Of a stretch of DNA of 64,000 nucleotides, positions 1-9,720 are shown one piece after another. The position numbers were made by a program, and so were the translations under genes. Within the stretch, counting starts at the first letter, position 1. Each line of letters starts with the position of its first letter. The DNA is from Paenibacillus nasutitermitis. Lineage in GTDB: Bacteria; Bacillota; Bacilli; Paenibacillales; Paenibacillaceae. Below the pieces are notes generated by a model, which saw only the letters and a list, made by a program, of their open reading frames with translations, made no database searches and had not been told where the DNA came from. The stretch is from the NCBI RefSeq assembly GCF_014641075.1, contig NZ_BMHP01000001.1:930001-994000 (forward strand). The letters run 5' to 3'.

Positions 1-465
1 GTGAAGAACTGGAAAGAAGTTGGCGGCCAGGACGAGAAGATTACGATCGTCAACCGTCCATCGAGCTCCGGTACACGTGCGACATTCGAGAAATATGCGC
101 TTGGTGTGAAATCGGAAGATCTCCCCGGCTCCATTCAGGAGGATGCATCCGGCACGGTTAAGAAACTAGTTGCTGATACCTCTGGCGCAATCGGATACCT
201 TGCTTTCTCCTATATCGACGATTCCGTTAAAGCGATGAAATACGAAGGCGTAGAAGCCAAAGAAGAAAATGTCGTGACAGGCGATTATCCGGTATGGGCT
301 TATGAGCACATGTATACCAAAGGCGAGCCGAACGAAGCTGCCAAAGTATTCCTGGAGTATATGATCAGCGATGACGTTCAGAAGAACGATGTTGCAGAAC
401 TAGGCTATATCTCCATCAAAGCCATGCAGGTTAAACGCGATGTTGACGGCAATGTGACGAAATAA
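1..465 (+). CDS. pstS: Phosphate ABC transporter substrate-binding protein PstS, C-terminal part
   Basis: This is the last 154 residues of a periplasmic-type phosphate-binding protein; the gene begins before the window, so the first codon here is internal. The stretch IVNRPSSSGTRATFEKY matches the PstS phosphate-binding loop with its Ser/Thr-Arg cluster. The later GAIGYLAFSYID and the EYMISDDVQ region are typical of the PstS C-terminal lobe. In Gram-positives PstS is a lipoprotein that passes phosphate to PstCA. It is followed by pstC, pstA and pstB in the same direction, which confirms the call. A hairpin directly downstream (486-509) probably keeps pstS mRNA above that of the permease genes. 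Confidence 0.93.
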   Translation: MKNWKEVGGQDEKITIVNRPSSSGTRATFEKYALGVKSEDLPGSIQEDASGTVKKLVADTSGAIGYLAFSYIDDSVKAMKYEGVEAKEENVVTGDYPVWAYEHMYTKGEPNEAAKVFLEYMISDDVQKNDVAELGYISIKAMQVKRDVDGNVTK

Positions 466-485
466 TGATTAAATAAATCAGCCTT

Positions 486-509
486 AAGAGGTGGAGACAT
501 CCGCCTCTT
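486..509 (+). terminator. Stem-loop between pstS and pstC (attenuator-like)
   Basis: A 10-base arm (486-495) pairs with 500-509 around the loop GACA. There is no long T run, so a partial terminator or a 3'-end stabiliser of the pstS message is more likely than a full stop. Such hairpins are common after binding-protein genes that need higher expression than their permeases. Confidence 0.6.
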
Positions 510-533
510 CTTGGCCATTAAGGAGAGGTCCCT

Positions 534-1466
534 ATGGAGCGGCAGGCCGCGGGCGGGCAACCCGCTCATCAACGATCGAATCATAAGCAAATCAAACCGC
601 ACATTATGGAAGAATGGGTCGGCAAGGTTTATACGACTCTTTGCATCATCGTACTTATTGTAACAATAGCAGCGATCGTTTATTTTGTAGCTTCCCGCGG
701 ACTGAGCACTTTTTTTGTGAGCGGCGTAAATGTCGGCGAGCTGCTGACAGGATTAAAATGGATGCCGGAGGGCGATATCCCCATGTTCGGGGCGCTGCCT
801 TTCATCTTCGGTTCCTTCAGCACCTCGCTGCTTGCCGCTCTCATTGCCGCTCCTCTGGGATGTTGTGCGGCTATCTTCATGACGCAAATTATGCCCGGAG
901 CCGGCCGCCGCGTACTTCAGCCTGTCATTGAGCTGCTTGCAGGCATCCCTTCCGTTGTATACGGCTTTGTCGGACTGAGCATTGTTGTGCCTTTCCTGCG
1001 CTCGGTTTTTCCCGGACAGGGAATCGGGATTGCCGCGGGGGCGATTGTACTGTCGATTATGATTCTGCCGACCATCACAACGATTGCAACCGATGCGCTC
1101 GCCGCTCTGCCTTTCGGGTTGAAGGAAGGCTCTTATGCGCTAGGAGCAACCCGCTGGCAGACCATCTACCGGATTGTCATTCCCACGACATTACCGGCTC
1201 TGCTGACGGGGGTTGTACTGGGCATGTCCCGGGCGTTCGGCGAAGCGCTTGCCGTGCAGATGGTAATCGGGAACGCACCGCATATTCCCCGTTCCTTGTT
1301 CGAATCCGCGTCTACTTTGACGAGCGTGATCACCTTAAGCATGGGAAATACGGTTAACGGCTCTCCGCATAATAATGCGCTCTGGTCGCTGGCTCTGATC
1401 CTGCTTGCCATGACCTTTGTGTTTGTATTCGTGGTTCGCTTCCTGGAAAGGAGAAATAAACAATGA
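534..1466 (+). CDS. pstC: Phosphate ABC transporter permease PstC
   Basis: This 310-residue membrane protein is one of the two channel subunits of the high-affinity phosphate importer. About six hydrophobic segments are visible, the first near residues 33-55. The permease coupling (EAA) loop reads EGSYALGATRWQTIYRIVIP and ends in AFGEALAV, as in PstC. The start at 534 follows the strong ribosome site AAGGAGAGG (520-528). The stop overlaps the pstA start by four bases (ATGA, 1463-1466), which indicates translational coupling. Confidence 0.95.
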   Translation: MERQAAGGQPAHQRSNHKQIKPHIMEEWVGKVYTTLCIIVLIVTIAAIVYFVASRGLSTFFVSGVNVGELLTGLKWMPEGDIPMFGALPFIFGSFSTSLLAALIAAPLGCCAAIFMTQIMPGAGRRVLQPVIELLAGIPSVVYGFVGLSIVVPFLRSVFPGQGIGIAAGAIVLSIMILPTITTIATDALAALPFGLKEGSYALGATRWQTIYRIVIPTTLPALLTGVVLGMSRAFGEALAVQMVIGNAPHIPRSLFESASTLTSVITLSMGNTVNGSPHNNALWSLALILLAMTFVFVFVVRFLERRNKQ

Positions 1467-2350
1467 GTGCCAAAGCCGCAGACAAGATTGCTACAGCCGT
1501 TATCTATATCGTATCCGCATTGATAGTCCTTATTCTCGCCGGACTGCTCGGCTACATTATTATCCGGGGACTGGGTCATATCAGTTTTGATTTCCTGACC
1601 TCGGCGCCGCAAACGATCAAGGCGGGGGGCGGGATTGGCCCGCAGCTGTTCAATTCGATATTTCTGCTGATCCTGACTCTGATCATTACAATCCCGCTGG
1701 GGATTGGAGCCGGTATCTATATGAGCGAATATTCCAAGCCCGGACGTCTGACGGATACGATCCGTCTTGTGGTCGAGGTATTGTCTTCCTTCCCGTCGAT
1801 TGTGATCGGATTGTTCGGGCTGCTCGTTATTGTCAACTTGTTCGGTTTCGGATTCTCCTTGTTTTCGGGCGCGCTTGCACTGACGGTATTCAATCTGCCG
1901 CTGATGGTGCGGATTACAGAGCAATCGCTGCGCGGCGTACCCCGCGAGCAGAAGGAAGCAAGTCTTGCTTTAGGCCTATCGCGCTGGAAGACGATTACGT
2001 CGGTTATGATGCCGATCGCAATGCCGACGATCGTAACCGGTACGATTCTGGCCTCGGGACGCGTGTTCGGCGAAGCCGCCGCTCTGCTCTTCACGGCAGG
2101 CATGAGCTCGCCAAGGCTGGATTTTACCAACTGGAATCCCCTCAGCCCCCAATCACCGCTTAATCCGTTCCGCCCGGCTGAAACGCTGGCCGTGCATATT
2201 TGGAAAATCAACAGCGAAGGACTTGCCCCGGATGCGGGTGAAATTGCCGCAGGCGCTTCTGCCGTCCTCTTGATCATGGTTCTGCTGTTCAACTTCGCTG
2301 CCCGATGGTTCGGCAGAAGATTGCATCGCAAATTCACGGCAACCAAATAA
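1463..2350 (+). CDS. pstA: Phosphate ABC transporter permease PstA
   Basis: This 295-residue membrane protein is the second channel subunit of the phosphate importer. The coupling loop reads [20 protein letters not shown] and is followed by [15 protein letters not shown], the PstA form of the motif. The start ATG overlaps the pstC stop. It is followed after 31 bases by pstB, so the order is pstS-pstC-pstA-pstB as in other Firmicutes. Confidence 0.95.
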   Translation: MSAKAADKIATAVIYIVSALIVLILAGLLGYIIIRGLGHISFDFLTSAPQTIKAGGGIGPQLFNSIFLLILTLIITIPLGIGAGIYMSEYSKPGRLTDTIRLVVEVLSSFPSIVIGLFGLLVIVNLFGFGFSLFSGALALTVFNLPLMVRITEQSLRGVPREQKEASLALGLSRWKTITSVMMPIAMPTIVTGTILASGRVFGEAAALLFTAGMSSPRLDFTNWNPLSPQSPLNPFRPAETLAVHIWKINSEGLAPDAGEIAAGASAVLLIMVLLFNFAARWFGRRLHRKFTATK

Positions 2351-2381
2351 GAATGAAACCTTAAGAGAGGAGGGACATCGC

Positions 2382-3140
2382 ATGAAGGAAACGGAATTGT
2401 CAGCGAAGCAGCTGAGTGTGTTTTATGGAGAGAAGGAAGCGATCAAGCGTGTATCGCTTGATTTCGAGGCGCGCCAGGTTACGGCCCTGATCGGCCCGTC
2501 GGGCTGCGGGAAATCCACTTTTTTGCGCAGCCTGAACCGGATGAACGATACAATCGGCGGCGTCCGCACGACAGGCGAAATCTGGATGGACGGCCAGAAT
2601 ATCAATGATACAGGCGTCGATGTGGTGCTTTTGCGCCAACGTATCGGAATGGTGTGGCAGCGTCCAAATCCGTTTCACAAATCGATTTATGAGAACATTG
2701 CGTTTGGCCCCCGATATCACGGTATCAAGAATAAGAAAGAGCTGGATGCCATTGTAGAAGATTGCCTGCGCAAATCGGCGCTGTGGGAGGAGACGAAGGA
2801 TCGTCTTCACAATTCCGCGCTTGCTTTGTCCGGCGGTCAGCAGCAGCGGCTTTGCATCGCCAGGTCCATTGCTGTTAAACCGAAGGTCATCCTGATGGAT
2901 GAGCCGGCTTCGGCGCTTGATCCGGTATCCACCTCCAAAGTTGAAGAGCTGATCTCCGAGCTGAAGCGGGATTACTGCATTGTCATTGTGACGCATAATA
3001 TGCATCAGGCAGCGCGTGTCTCGGACAAAACTGCCTTCTTCTATATGGGCAAAGTGGTCGAATTCGACGAGACGCATAAAATATTCACCAACCCTGCGGA
3101 GAAAGCGACAGACGATTATATCTCCGGACGGTTCGGATGA
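2382..3140 (+). CDS. pstB: Phosphate ABC transporter ATP-binding protein PstB
   Basis: This 252-residue cytoplasmic ATPase powers the Pst phosphate importer. Walker A is GPSGCGKST (residues 38-46), the ABC signature is LSGGQQQR and Walker B is VILMDEP, followed by the switch histidine in VTHNMHQ. The start is preceded by AGAGGAGGG at 2365-2373. No phoU follows; the transcript appears to end at the hairpin at 3286-3317 and the next gene is polA. Confidence 0.96.
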   Translation: MKETELSAKQLSVFYGEKEAIKRVSLDFEARQVTALIGPSGCGKSTFLRSLNRMNDTIGGVRTTGEIWMDGQNINDTGVDVVLLRQRIGMVWQRPNPFHKSIYENIAFGPRYHGIKNKKELDAIVEDCLRKSALWEETKDRLHNSALALSGGQQQRLCIARSIAVKPKVILMDEPASALDPVSTSKVEELISELKRDYCIVIVTHNMHQAARVSDKTAFFYMGKVVEFDETHKIFTNPAEKATDDYISGRFG

Positions 3141-3285
3141 TGCCGGCAGTTTTGAACAACGACGTATTCGAACCGGATTCCCAGGAGATTTTGTCGAACA
3201 TATCGGAGGGGACGACTTCATTGTTCTCTCCGGGCATCCCCATCCGGAAAGGCTGTGCGTGCCCGCCCGTAAGAGCAAGAGTCAG

Positions 3286-3317
3286 ACAGCCCTGGATATC
3301 CGCGGGTTGTTTTTTTT
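3286..3317 (+). terminator. Rho-independent terminator after pstB
   Basis: ACAGCCC (3286-3292) pairs with GGGTTGT (3304-3310), followed directly by seven T residues. The loop contains the palindrome GGATATCC. It lies about 150 bases after the pstB stop and separates the pst operon from polA. Confidence 0.65.
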
Positions 3318-3501
3318 ATTTCCCGTGAGAGCTGGAAATCATTAGGATAGACCCTGATCGGGGAATGTTCGGGATATCTGATTGACTAAAGGTATGGAAT
3401 CAGAGGAAATGTTAACGTCTGGAAGGGTTTGAAGATGGGAAAGCTTGCTCCCTTTATGCTATGATAGTCATAGGAAAATCAAGGTGAGGTGTACCTTTCA
3501 G

Positions 3502-6156
3502 ATGGATAAATGGATATTGATTGATGGTAACAGTATTGTTTTCCGGGCGTTCTACGCGATGCCTCCACTTACCAATTCAGCCGGGATGCATACGAACGCG
3601 GTTTATGGCTTCACGACGATGCTGCTCAAGCTGCTGGAGGAAGAGAAACCCACGCATATGCTAGTCGCATTTGATGCCGGGAAGGTGACCTTCCGTCACG
3701 AGGGATATGAAGACTATAAGGGCGGACGGGCCAAGACGCCGCCGGAGCTGTCCGAGCAGTTCCCGGTGCTGAAGGATCTGATCCGTTCCTTCGGCATTGC
3801 CCAGTTTGAGCTTCCCGGTTATGAAGCAGATGATATTATCGGGACTTTAACCCGGATGGCCGATGAGCGTAAGGTTGAGACTCTGATTGTCTCCGGGGAC
3901 AAAGATATGCTGCAGCTCGCTTCCGACCATGTCACAATCGCTTTGACGCGGAAGGGCGTGAGCGAGGTTGAGCGGTATAATCCGCAGGAGATTATGGATA
4001 AATACGGCCTGACGCCGCTGCAAATTATTGATCTAAAGGGACTTATGGGCGATGCTTCCGACAATATTCCGGGAATTCCGGGCGTTGGCGAGAAAACTGC
4101 ACTTAAGATGCTGCATGAATATGGTTCCGTAGAGGAAGTGCTGGCCCACTCCGGCGAACTGAAAGGCAAAATGAAGGAAAAGGTCGCGGCCCACGAGGAA
4201 GACGCCAGGATGAGCAAGAAACTTGCGACCATATTCCGCGAGGTTCCCCTTGATGATGAAGAGGGCGTAAAGGCTTATAACGGTTACGATCCGGCGGAGC
4301 TGGCGGAAGCGTTCCACAAGCTTGAATTCCGCTCCCTCATGGAGCGGCTGGAGCTGCCGGAGGTCGGTTCTGCCGGATCTGAGGCAGCAGCAGAAATCAA
4401 TCACAATCTTGTTTCGCTAAACGATTTGAAGACAGAGGAACTCGAGGGGCTGCTGTCCGGCGCATCCAATGTATATATTGAAGCCATTGGAGATAATCCG
4501 CATCATGCGGAGCTGCTCGGGCTTGCTATCCCTGTAGAGGACAGAATGCTTGCCATCACGGCGGAGGAGCTTCTGAGCGAGGCAGGCAAGCCGGTGCGTC
4601 AATGGCTGGGCAATCCTGATGTCAGGAAATATGGATATGATCTGCACAAAGCGGATCTGACGCTGCATTGGCGCGGCATAGATTTATGCGGTACGGATTT
4701 CGACGTCCTGCTCGCCGCTTATTTGCTTGACCCGACCGAATCCAACCAGACGCTCGTCTATCTGATGCAGCGCTACCAGCTGCCGGCGATCCAATCGGAT
4801 GAGGCGGTCTATGGAAGAGGTGCCAAGTTCCGCGTTCCTGAACACGGGATTCTGATCCGCCATCTAGCTGCCAAGGCAAATGCGGTTCGCGAGCTCGTTC
4901 CTCTTCAGCAGAAGGCTCTTGAAGATACAGGGATGAGCAAGCTGTATTATGAGCTGGAACAGCCTCTTGCTATTGTTCTTGCGGGTATGGAGAAACAAGG
5001 CATTCAAGTGAACGCCGGAACGCTGGAGGAGCTTGGTTCGGAGCTTGAACAGGGCATTGCCCGCTGTAAGAATGAGATTTATACACATGCCGGGATGGAG
5101 TTCAACATCGGATCGCCGAAGCAGCTGGGTGAAGTGCTGTTCGAGAAGCTCGGTCTGCCGGCCATGAAGAAAACAAAGACCGGTTATTCCACCGATGCCG
5201 ATGTTCTGGAGAGGCTGGAGCCTTACCATGGAATCATCCCGCTTATTCTGCAGTACAGGACGCTGGCTAAACTTCAGTCCACCTATGTGGAAGGGCTGCT
5301 TAAGGAAATTCGCCGTAATTCCGGCATGGTTCACACTTATTACCGCCAGACGATTGCGGCAACCGGCCGTTTGTCCAGCCAATTCCCGAATCTTCAGAAC
5401 ATCCCGATCCGATTGGAGGAAGGCCGTCGCATCCGTAAGGCCTTTGTTCCGTCCGAGCCGGGCTGGACAATTCTGGCGGCGGATTATTCGCAGATCGAGC
5501 TGCGTGTGCTGGCGCATATTTCCGGAGACGAGAAACTCAAGGAAGCTTTTATTGCGGATATGGACATTCATACGAAGACTGCGATGGATGTGTTTGGCGT
5601 GAGCGCCGATGAAGTCGACAGCAATATGAGGCGCCAGGCGAAAGCAGTCAATTTCGGCATCGTCTATGGTATCAGCGATTTTGGACTGTCCAACAACCTG
5701 AATATTTCCCGCAAGGATGCCGGGCGTTTTATCGAGCAGTACTTTGAAGCTTTCCCCGGAGTTCGAGGATATATGGATAATATTGTGCTGCAGGCCCGGA
5801 ATGACGGGTATGTCACGACCTTGTTGGAGCGCCGCCGTTATTTGCCAGATATTAAAGCGTCCAATTTCAATCTGCGGTCCTTTGCTGAGCGAACGGCAAT
5901 GAACACGCCGATTCAAGGTACAGCGGCGGATATCATCAAGCTGGCTATGGTACGGATGGACGAGATGCTGCGGGAGCGCAAGCTTCGCAGCCGTATGCTG
6001 CTGCAGGTTCATGATGAACTGGTATTCGAGGTGCCTGGGGACGAGCTGGAGCTGATGAAGACGCTGGTGCCCGAGGTTATGGAAGGTGCCCTTAAGCTGG
6101 ATGTGCCTCTCAAGGCGGACGTCAATTATGGCGTGAACTGGTACGAAGCGAAGTAG
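3502..6156 (+). CDS. polA: DNA polymerase I
   Basis: This 884-residue enzyme does repair synthesis and Okazaki-fragment maturation. The N-terminal 5'-3' nuclease domain (about 1-290) starts DKWILIDGNSIVFRAFYAMP. The middle domain (about 300-480) has the 3'-5' exonuclease fold, but the catalytic Asp/Glu pair is not visible (VYIEAIGDN where DTE is expected), as in Bacillus Pol I. The polymerase domain carries motif A DYSQIELRVLAH, motif B RRQAKAVNFGIVYG and motif C QVHDELVFEV. The ATG at 3502 is chosen over an upstream in-frame start at 3445 because it has the ribosome site AAGGTGAGGTG (3481-3491) and matches family N-termini. It leads the polA-mutM-ytaF-coaE cluster. Confidence 0.96.
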   Translation: MDKWILIDGNSIVFRAFYAMPPLTNSAGMHTNAVYGFTTMLLKLLEEEKPTHMLVAFDAGKVTFRHEGYEDYKGGRAKTPPELSEQFPVLKDLIRSFGIAQFELPGYEADDIIGTLTRMADERKVETLIVSGDKDMLQLASDHVTIALTRKGVSEVERYNPQEIMDKYGLTPLQIIDLKGLMGDASDNIPGIPGVGEKTALKMLHEYGSVEEVLAHSGELKGKMKEKVAAHEEDARMSKKLATIFREVPLDDEEGVKAYNGYDPAELAEAFHKLEFRSLMERLELPEVGSAGSEAAAEINHNLVSLNDLKTEELEGLLSGASNVYIEAIGDNPHHAELLGLAIPVEDRMLAITAEELLSEAGKPVRQWLGNPDVRKYGYDLHKADLTLHWRGIDLCGTDFDVLLAAYLLDPTESNQTLVYLMQRYQLPAIQSDEAVYGRGAKFRVPEHGILIRHLAAKANAVRELVPLQQKALEDTGMSKLYYELEQPLAIVLAGMEKQGIQVNAGTLEELGSELEQGIARCKNEIYTHAGMEFNIGSPKQLGEVLFEKLGLPAMKKTKTGYSTDADVLERLEPYHGIIPLILQYRTLAKLQSTYVEGLLKEIRRNSGMVHTYYRQTIAATGRLSSQFPNLQNIPIRLEEGRRIRKAFVPSEPGWTILAADYSQIELRVLAHISGDEKLKEAFIADMDIHTKTAMDVFGVSADEVDSNMRRQAKAVNFGIVYGISDFGLSNNLNISRKDAGRFIEQYFEAFPGVRGYMDNIVLQARNDGYVTTLLERRRYLPDIKASNFNLRSFAERTAMNTPIQGTAADIIKLAMVRMDEMLRERKLRSRMLLQVHDELVFEVPGDELELMKTLVPEVMEGALKLDVPLKADVNYGVNWYEAK

Positions 6157-6424
6157 GAGGCAGCTTGTCCGGTAATCGGTTATAATGGTATGGAACTGTC
6201 AGGAGGGAGTGCATCAGCCGTGCTCTCCTTGCCCGAACGATTCGTAAAGGAATGATTAGCTGCGCTGGCGGCAGCGCGGCTTCTATCTATAGCGTGAGAA
6301 GAATGATTTGTCAGTTGCTAGCGTCTGACGGTCATAAAGCAGTTTTGCAGCAGAAAACAGGAACCAGCCAAGCAGATGAAAGCAAAACGCTAATCGCTTG
6401 CTTGGCTGCTCGGGGGTGAGGGAA

Positions 6425-7288
6425 TTGCCGGAATTGCCGGAGGTGGAAACCGTTCGGCGGACACTGAATCAGCTGGTTGCAGGTAAACGAATACTGCGGG
6501 TAACCGTTTCGCTGCCGCGGATTATTCAGCGTCCCAAAGCGCCGGACGAGTTTGCCGCGATGCTGGCCGGCAGGACGATTCTGTCGGTGGAGCGAAGAGG
6601 GAAATTTCTGAGAATCATAATGGATGGACTTGTGCTCGTTTCGCATCTAAGGATGGAAGGGCGCTATGGCGTGTATCATGAAGACGAAACGACTGAGCTT
6701 CATACGCATGTCGTGTTTCATTTCGACGATGGTATGGAGCTTCGTTATAAAGATGTCCGGCAGTTTGGAACGATGCATTTATTTGCATTGGGGGAGGAGC
6801 TTGCGCTCCCGCCTCTCAACAAACTGGGCATGGAGCCGTTGGAGGATGCCTTCACGCTGCAAGCCTTCAAGAAGAGACTGGCGAAACGTACAACGAAAAT
6901 CAAGCCGCTGCTGCTGAATCAGGAATATGTGGTGGGTCTTGGCAATATTTATGTAGATGAAGCGCTGTTTACAGCGGGAATTCATCCTGAGCGGACGGCT
7001 AACTCGATCAAACCAGCGGAATGGGCGCGTCTGCATGTATCTATTGTGGCCACCCTGGGACGGGCGGTTGAAGCAGGCGGGTCTTCAATCAAGTCTTACG
7101 TGAACGGACAAGGCGAGATGGGTATGTTTCAGCATGAACTGCTGGTCTATGGCCGGAAGAATGAACCCTGCAGCCGCTGCGGACAATTTATTGAGAAGTT
7201 TGTCGTAGGAGGCAGGGGTACCCATATTTGTACGAGCTGCCAACCCCTTCCAAAAGGCTTGCAAGCAGGCAGGCTGTCGCGTAAATAA
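6425..7288 (+). CDS. mutM: Formamidopyrimidine-DNA glycosylase (Fpg/MutM)
   Basis: This 287-residue base-excision enzyme removes 8-oxoguanine and nicks the DNA by beta/delta elimination. The start is placed at the TTG at 6425, preceded by GGGGGTGAGG, so the protein begins (M)PELPEVETV. Pro2 becomes the N-terminal catalytic residue after Met removal, with Glu3 next to it; the longer frame from 6398 would bury both. The conserved RRGKFL lysine and a C-terminal zinc finger (CSRCG, then CTSCQ) are present. It lies between polA and ytaF in the usual bacillar order. Confidence 0.95.
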   Translation: MPELPEVETVRRTLNQLVAGKRILRVTVSLPRIIQRPKAPDEFAAMLAGRTILSVERRGKFLRIIMDGLVLVSHLRMEGRYGVYHEDETTELHTHVVFHFDDGMELRYKDVRQFGTMHLFALGEELALPPLNKLGMEPLEDAFTLQAFKKRLAKRTTKIKPLLLNQEYVVGLGNIYVDEALFTAGIHPERTANSIKPAEWARLHVSIVATLGRAVEAGGSSIKSYVNGQGEMGMFQHELLVYGRKNEPCSRCGQFIEKFVVGGRGTHICTSCQPLPKGLQAGRLSRK

Positions 7289-7425
7289 GGCACGACTGGA
7301 AAACAGCCGCATATGATGTACCGTTCATGTTAATGGGCGAATGTACAGTATTGCTCCCGGAGCTGAAGCTTGCTTTCAAGCTTACGGGCAAGCTGGAGCA
7401 ATCGCCATTATGGGAGGGACATCGG

Positions 7426-8127
7426 TTGCTGGCACATGGCATTTCATTATTGCTCCTTGCTTTCGCCGTCAGTCTGGACGGCTTCGGCGTTGGTGTGACG
7501 TACGGACTCCGGCGGATTCGGATTCCGGGCTTGTCAATTGGGATCATCTCCTTATGCTCGGGTCTGGTCGTATGGTTGTCGATGCAGATCGGCACGATGT
7601 TAAGCGGCTATCTGTCTCCGGAGACAGCCAAATGGATTGGAGCTTGTCTGTTAATGCTGATTGGCTGTTGGGCGCTGTTTCAATTATGGCGCAGACGCAA
7701 GGACGCCATAGAAACGGATACCCGAATAACAGAGGCTTCGGGCGTCACCAAGGATGCCCCTGAGAAAAATCCAAAGCTGCCGGCCGTGCCCGTGCTGCTT
7801 CTGGAATGGAAAAGACTTGGAATTGTGATTCAAATTTTGCGGACGCCACAGATTGCCGATGTGGACCGTTCCGGTATCATTACCGCCTCGGAAGCACTGC
7901 TGCTTGGCATTGCTTTGTCGATTGACAGCTTTGGTGCAGGTCTTGGAGCAGCGATGGTTGGATTGCCGCCGCTATGGACAGCTCTTGTTATTTCTTCAAC
8001 AAGCGGATTATTTCTGCTTGCAGGCATGCGGCTGGGCTTTCGTTTTGCTGCCTGGCGCGGAATGCGGGCGTTGTCGGTGCTGCCGGGATTGATGCTGATT
8101 ATTATGGGATGTTTACGATTGTTATAA
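7426..8127 (+). CDS. ytaF: Sporulation membrane protein YtaF (MntP/DUF204-like)
   Basis: This is a membrane protein of about 233 residues with two related halves (LLLLAFAVSLDGFGVGVTYGLR and LLGIALSIDSFGAGLGAAMVG), the internal repeat of the DUF204/MntP fold. YtaF is linked to sporulation in Bacillus but its transport role is not settled. The chosen start is the TTG at 7426, which has GGGAGGG at 7412-7418 and puts the first helix at the N-terminus; an ATG at 7327 would add 33 residues. A charged insert of about 70 residues separates the halves. It lies between mutM and coaE, as in Bacillus. Confidence 0.85.
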   Translation: MLAHGISLLLLAFAVSLDGFGVGVTYGLRRIRIPGLSIGIISLCSGLVVWLSMQIGTMLSGYLSPETAKWIGACLLMLIGCWALFQLWRRRKDAIETDTRITEASGVTKDAPEKNPKLPAVPVLLLEWKRLGIVIQILRTPQIADVDRSGIITASEALLLGIALSIDSFGAGLGAAMVGLPPLWTALVISSTSGLFLLAGMRLGFRFAAWRGMRALSVLPGLMLIIMGCLRLL

Positions 8128-8147
8128 AGGCGTTATGAGGTGAAATC

Positions 8148-8750
8148 ATGATAGTAGGGTTAACAGGCGGTATCGCTTGCGGCAAAAGCACAGTATCGGC
8201 TATGCTTGCGCAAAGAGGGGCGGAGATCGTCGATGCAGACCAGGTGGCCCGGGAAGTAGTTCTTCCCGGCGAGCCTGCGCTTGCGCAAATAACAGAACTA
8301 TTCGGACAAGCCATATTGAACGAGGACGGGACGATGAACAGAGGCGAGCTCGGGCGTCTTGTTTTTGGCAATCGGGAGAAGCTGGATCAACTGGAGGGCA
8401 TCTTGCATCCGGCCATTCGAAGCCGCATGTGGGAGCGTATGAATGCCAGTGAACAGAAGAATCCCGGCGGACTGATCGTCGCGGATATTCCTCTTTTGTA
8501 TGAGACGGGACAAGCTTTGCTGTACAAGAAGGTGATTGTGGTGTATATTCCGCGCGAGCTGCAGGCAGAGAGACTGATGGCCCGCAATGGGTTTACGATG
8601 GAACAGGCGGAGCAGCGGATTTCCCTGCAGATGGATATTGAAGAGAAGAAGAAGCATGCGGATTATGTAATCGACAATAGTGGTTCACTTGAGAATACAG
8701 AGACTCAAATTGAACAATTATGGCTTGAGTTGGGACTATCCGGATGTTGA
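8148..8750 (+). CDS. coaE: Dephospho-CoA kinase
   Basis: This 200-residue enzyme does the last step of coenzyme A synthesis, phosphorylating the 3'-hydroxyl of dephospho-CoA with ATP. The P-loop GLTGGIACGKST is at the N-terminus (about residues 4-15). VDADQVAREVVLPGEPAL and IVADIPLLYETG are family signatures, and the C-terminal HADYVIDNSG is typical. The start follows GAGGTGAAATC. The stop overlaps the start of the transglycosylase gene by seven bases. Confidence 0.96.
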   Translation: MIVGLTGGIACGKSTVSAMLAQRGAEIVDADQVAREVVLPGEPALAQITELFGQAILNEDGTMNRGELGRLVFGNREKLDQLEGILHPAIRSRMWERMNASEQKNPGGLIVADIPLLYETGQALLYKKVIVVYIPRELQAERLMARNGFTMEQAEQRISLQMDIEEKKKHADYVIDNSGSLENTETQIEQLWLELGLSGC

Positions 8751-9322
8751 AGAAAGTTTTAAAAAAACGCGTACTGCTATTCCTGGTTATTGTACTGCTG
8801 GTCATGCTTTATCTGAAATCCGACTGGATGAACCGCTGGATGTATCCGATTCATTATCAGTCGGACATCCAGATCAGCTCCGTCAATTATGGGCTGGATC
8901 CTCATCTGGTTGCCGCGATTATTCGAGTGGAGACAAATTTCAGCAATAATAAAGTATCCAAGAAAGGCGCGATCGGGATGATGCAGCTGATGCCGGATAC
9001 GGCGGACTGGATCGCCGAAAAAGGAAAGTTCACCAAAATATCCCATAATGCCATAGCCAGCCGGGCAGATATCAGCATTGAAATGGGCGCCTGGTACCTC
9101 AATTCGCTTCAACAGCAGTTCAAAGGCAACACCTATGCGATTGTTGCGGCTTATAACGCCGGGCCGGGAACGGTGAACCGCTGGCTGAGCGACGGAACCT
9201 GGGACGGAAAGATGGAGACGGTCAACCAGCTCCCATATGGCGAAACGCGCCACTATGTACAGCGGGTCATTTATTATTATAATAAGTACAAAAAGCTTTA
9301 TCCCGATTTTGGGGCAAAATAA
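8744..9322 (+). CDS. Membrane-anchored lytic transglycosylase (SLT domain)
   Basis: This 192-residue protein has an N-terminal membrane anchor (residues 10-24) and an extracellular Slt70-like domain. The domain shows the catalytic glutamate in IIRVETNFSNN (Glu63), GAIGMMQLMPDTADWIA and AAYNAGPGTVNRWL. It should cleave peptidoglycan glycan strands non-hydrolytically to 1,6-anhydro products. The gene overlaps coaE by seven bases, so it is probably co-transcribed from the polA cluster. A strong hairpin follows the stop. Confidence 0.93.
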   Translation: MLKKVLKKRVLLFLVIVLLVMLYLKSDWMNRWMYPIHYQSDIQISSVNYGLDPHLVAAIIRVETNFSNNKVSKKGAIGMMQLMPDTADWIAEKGKFTKISHNAIASRADISIEMGAWYLNSLQQQFKGNTYAIVAAYNAGPGTVNRWLSDGTWDGKMETVNQLPYGETRHYVQRVIYYYNKYKKLYPDFGAK

Positions 9323-9325
9323 TAA

Positions 9326-9370
9326 GGAAGCCTTGGCAATTCCGCCCCAGGGGCGGCTGCCAAAGCTTCC
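9326..9370. terminator. Bidirectional hairpin between transglycosylase and spore protein genes
   Basis: GGAAGCCTTGGCA (9326-9338) pairs, with one bulge, with TGCCAAAGCTTCC (9358-9370). A second hairpin (CCGCCCC/GGGGCGG) lies inside the loop. It separates two convergent genes and could end both transcripts. Confidence 0.7.
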
Positions 9371-9389
9371 ATTATGAATCCTGTGTGGC

Positions 9390-9608
9390 TTATTTAAACT
9401 GACCTGCGATCGATTGCTCAGCGATTTGTACCAGTTTGCGGGTGATATAACCCCCAAGGGAACCAGCGTCACGCGTAGCCATGTTGCCATAGTATCCATC
9501 TTGAGGGATCGAGATACCCAGCTCTTGAGCTACTTCATATTTCATTTGATCGAGCGCTGCATTAGCTTGTGGTACAACCAGTTGGTTGCTGCTGCGGTTT
9601 GAACTCAT
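9390..9608 (-). CDS. Alpha/beta-type small acid-soluble spore protein (SASP)
   Basis: This 72-residue protein coats and protects DNA in the dormant spore and is later degraded to feed outgrowth. It has the alpha/beta SASP signatures ALDQMKYEVAQELGI, which contains the germination-protease cleavage region, and NMATRDAGSLGGYITRKLVQIAEQ. The start has a strong GAGGAGGTG ribosome site. Its presence shows that the host is an endospore former. It is transcribed alone, convergent with the upstream cluster. Confidence 0.97.
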   Translation of the reverse strand: MSSNRSSNQLVVPQANAALDQMKYEVAQELGISIPQDGYYGNMATRDAGSLGGYITRKLVQIAEQSIAGQFK

Positions 9609-9720
9609 TGTCTTTCACCTCCTCGCGGTTGGTACAAGTATTATGTGCGATAGCGCGAGTTTCATTACAGGAAACGTATGGAAATTTTTATGAAGATGAA
9701 TATGGGGGTCAATAATTCCG

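Noticed and set aside
3137..3328. Small frame overlapping the pstB stop
   Set aside because: No recognisable protein, and the pst terminator lies inside its 3' end. It is not PhoU.
3445..3465. TTGCTC and TATGAT as a polA promoter
   Set aside because: The spacer is only nine bases, too short for sigma-A.
4864..6012. Long antisense frame inside polA
   Set aside because: Shadow of the polA coding strand; all polymerase motifs are on the plus strand.
6165..6186. TTGTCC and TATAAT upstream of mutM as a promoter
   Set aside because: The spacer is ten bases; no other -35 fits.
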